Positions 7,832 to 9,242 of a stretch of DNA of 9,242 nt are shown here, piece after piece. The stretch is from Gemmatimonadaceae bacterium (lineage in GTDB: Bacteria; Gemmatimonadota; Gemmatimonadetes; Gemmatimonadales; Gemmatimonadaceae): positions 1 through 9,242 of the forward strand of contig JACMOE010000105.1 in the NCBI GenBank assembly GCA_014378185.1, given 5' to 3'. Positions within the stretch are counted from its first letter, which is position 1. Each line of letters begins with the position of its first letter. Position numbers and translations under genes: made by a program. The notes below the pieces were generated by a model. That model was given only the letters and a program-made list of their open reading frames with translations, did not search any database and was not told where the DNA came from.

Positions 7832-9242
7832 ATGGCTCCACGCGCGAATTTCATTCTCCAGGCTCCGTTCGAGCCGGCCGGCGACCAGCCCAAGGCCATC
7901 AGTGAGCTGATGGCGGGGCTTGATCGTGACGACCGGTTCCAGACGCTGCTGGGCGTCACGGGATCGGGCAAGACGATGACGATGGCGAACGTCATCGCGC
8001 AGTACGGCAAGCCCACGCTCGTGCTGAGCCACAACAAGACGCTCGCGGCGCAACTCTACGGCGAGATCAAGGGCTTTTTCCCGCAGAATGCCGTCGAGTA
8101 CTTCATCTCGTACTACGACTACTACCAGCCGGAAGCGTACGTCCCCACCACGGATACCTACATCGAGAAGGACGCGTCGATCAACGAGGACATCGACCGG
8201 CTCCGCTTGCGGGCGACGTCGTCGCTGATGGAGCGCAACGACGTCATCATCGTCGCCACGGTGAGTGCCATTTACGGATTGGGTGATCCGGTCTCGTACC
8301 GCGAGCAGATGGTCACCGTCACCACTGGGCAGCGGGTGAATCGCGACGACCTGCTGCGCTCGCTCGTGCGTATCCAGTACAATCGCAACGACGTCGCATT
8401 CGAGCGCGGCACGTTCCGGGTACGCGGCGATACCGTCGAGATCTTTCCAGCGTACGAGGAGCAGGGCGTGCGCGTCGAGCTGTGGGGCGACGAGGTGGAG
8501 CGCATCTCGAAGATCAACGTCCTCACCGGCGAAACCATTGCCACGCTCGAGCGCGCGGCGGTATATCCGGCCAAGCATTTCGTCACGCAGCGTCCCACGC
8601 TGGAGCGCGCCGTGATGCGCATCCGTGAGGAACTGAACGGGCGGCTCACGGAGATGCGGACCAATGGGCGGCTGCTGGAGGCACAGCGTCTCGAGAGTCG
8701 CACCAACTTCGACATCGAGATGATGCTGGAGATCGGCACCTGCGCCGGCATCGAGAACTATTCGCGTCACCTTTCGGGCCGCGTAGCCGGAGAGCGACCC
8801 GCCTGCCTCTTCGACTACTTCCCCGAGGACTTTCTTGTGGTGGTGGACGAATCGCACGTATCGCTGCCGCAGATCGGCGGCATGTTCAACGGCGATCGGG
8901 CCCGCAAGCTCACGCTTGTGGATTACGGATTCCGGCTGCCGAGTGCGCTCGACAACCGGCCGCTGATGTTCGACGAGTTCCTCTCGCTCACGCCGCGCGC
9001 CGTGTTCGTGACGGCCACGCCCGGCGAGCTGGAACTGCGCCTCTCCGAAGGCGTGGTGGTCGAGCAGATCATCCGGCCGACCGGCCTGATCGACCCGGAG
9101 ATCGAGATCCGATCCGTGCGCGGGCAGGTGGATGACCTTCTCGGCGAGATCCACGCGCGGGTGAAGGTGGGCGAGCGCGTGCTCGTCACAACGCTCACCA
9201 AGCGCATGTCCGAAGACCTCACGGACTACCTCCAGCAGGTGG
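7832..9242 (+). CDS. uvrB: UvrABC system protein B (excinuclease subunit, 3' partial)
   Basis: The first 470 codons of uvrB; the gene continues past the right edge (E. coli UvrB is 673 aa). UvrB receives damaged DNA from UvrA, verifies the lesion with a helicase-like motor and recruits UvrC for incision. Visible motifs are PFEPAGDQPKAI near the N-terminus, Walker A GVTGSGKT (K47), and the beta-hairpin that clamps DNA, YYDYYQPEAYVP (Y94, Y95, Y97, Y98), followed by TDTYIEKDASIN. Next come VSAIYGLGDP, the long UvrA-interaction region with RGDTVEIFPAY, ENYSRHLSGR, the Walker B-type DESH box (D339-H342) with SLPQIGGMFNGDR, and TATPGELEL. The first part of the second helicase lobe (VLVTTLTKRMSEDLTDYL) ends the visible sequence. 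The later helicase motifs and the C-terminal UvrC-binding UVR domain are out of view. No frameshift or missing residue is seen. It is 64 bases after rsh and could be co-transcribed with it or have its own promoter. Confidence 0.97.
   Translation, partial: MAPRANFILQAPFEPAGDQPKAISELMAGLDRDDRFQTLLGVTGSGKTMTMANVIAQYGKPTLVLSHNKTLAAQLYGEIKGFFPQNAVEYFISYYDYYQPEAYVPTTDTYIEKDASINEDIDRLRLRATSSLMERNDVIIVATVSAIYGLGDPVSYREQMVTVTTGQRVNRDDLLRSLVRIQYNRNDVAFERGTFRVRGDTVEIFPAYEEQGVRVELWGDEVERISKINVLTGETIATLERAAVYPAKHFVTQRPTLERAVMRIREELNGRLTEMRTNGRLLEAQRLESRTNFDIEMMLEIGTCAGIENYSRHLSGRVAGERPACLFDYFPEDFLVVVDESHVSLPQIGGMFNGDRARKLTLVDYGFRLPSALDNRPLMFDEFLSLTPRAVFVTATPGELELRLSEGVVVEQIIRPTGLIDPEIEIRSVRGQVDDLLGEIHARVKVGERVLVTTLTKRMSEDLTDYLQQV

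Overview
The window is a G+C-rich bacterial chromosome segment with strong G/C preference at third codon positions. It carries six conserved housekeeping genes, all on the + strand: bamD (5' end missing), nadD, secA, radC, a bifunctional RelA/SpoT homologue (rsh/rel), and uvrB (3' end missing). A BamD-type lipoprotein points to a Gram-negative (diderm) cell. SecA is about 1100 residues long. It has an extra acidic helical segment near the N-terminus and a further insertion before the end of the preprotein cross-linking domain, an architecture I associate with Bacteroidota and relatives. Together with the high G+C this suggests Gemmatimonadota or a related group of the FCB assemblage. That assignment is an inference and was not tested by any search.

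Layout. Bases 1-4555 are a tight cluster for envelope and cofactor functions. bamD ends 3 nt before the GTG start of nadD, and nadD ends 9 nt before secA, so the three are probably co-transcribed. Bases 4556-4695 are a short non-coding stretch with a strong hairpin, but without the T-run of a classical intrinsic terminator, followed by a smaller hairpin before radC. radC (4696-5412) is followed by a 189-base leader before rsh. That leader contains a 12-bp palindrome and a 10-bp GC-rich hairpin that ends one base before the rsh Shine-Dalgarno sequence. rsh (5602-7767) is followed after 64 bases by uvrB, which runs off the right edge. The rsh-uvrB gap holds an interrupted palindrome and a near-match to a GAAC-N7-GAAC LexA-type site.

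How the genes work together. SecA drives preproteins, including outer-membrane proteins, through SecYEG. BamD helps insert those proteins into the outer membrane. NadD makes the dinucleotide of NAD. Rsh sets (p)ppGpp levels during starvation. UvrB is the damage-verifying helicase of nucleotide excision repair. RadC is a JAMM-fold protein of uncertain role. The order reads as an envelope-biogenesis block followed by a stress and DNA-maintenance block.

I see no mobile element, CRISPR array, phage gene, tRNA, rRNA or unrecognised protein family. The window looks like ordinary core genome. The points worth a second look are the structured intergenic regions, the SecA insertions and the low-complexity BamD tail; I found no convincing new system.
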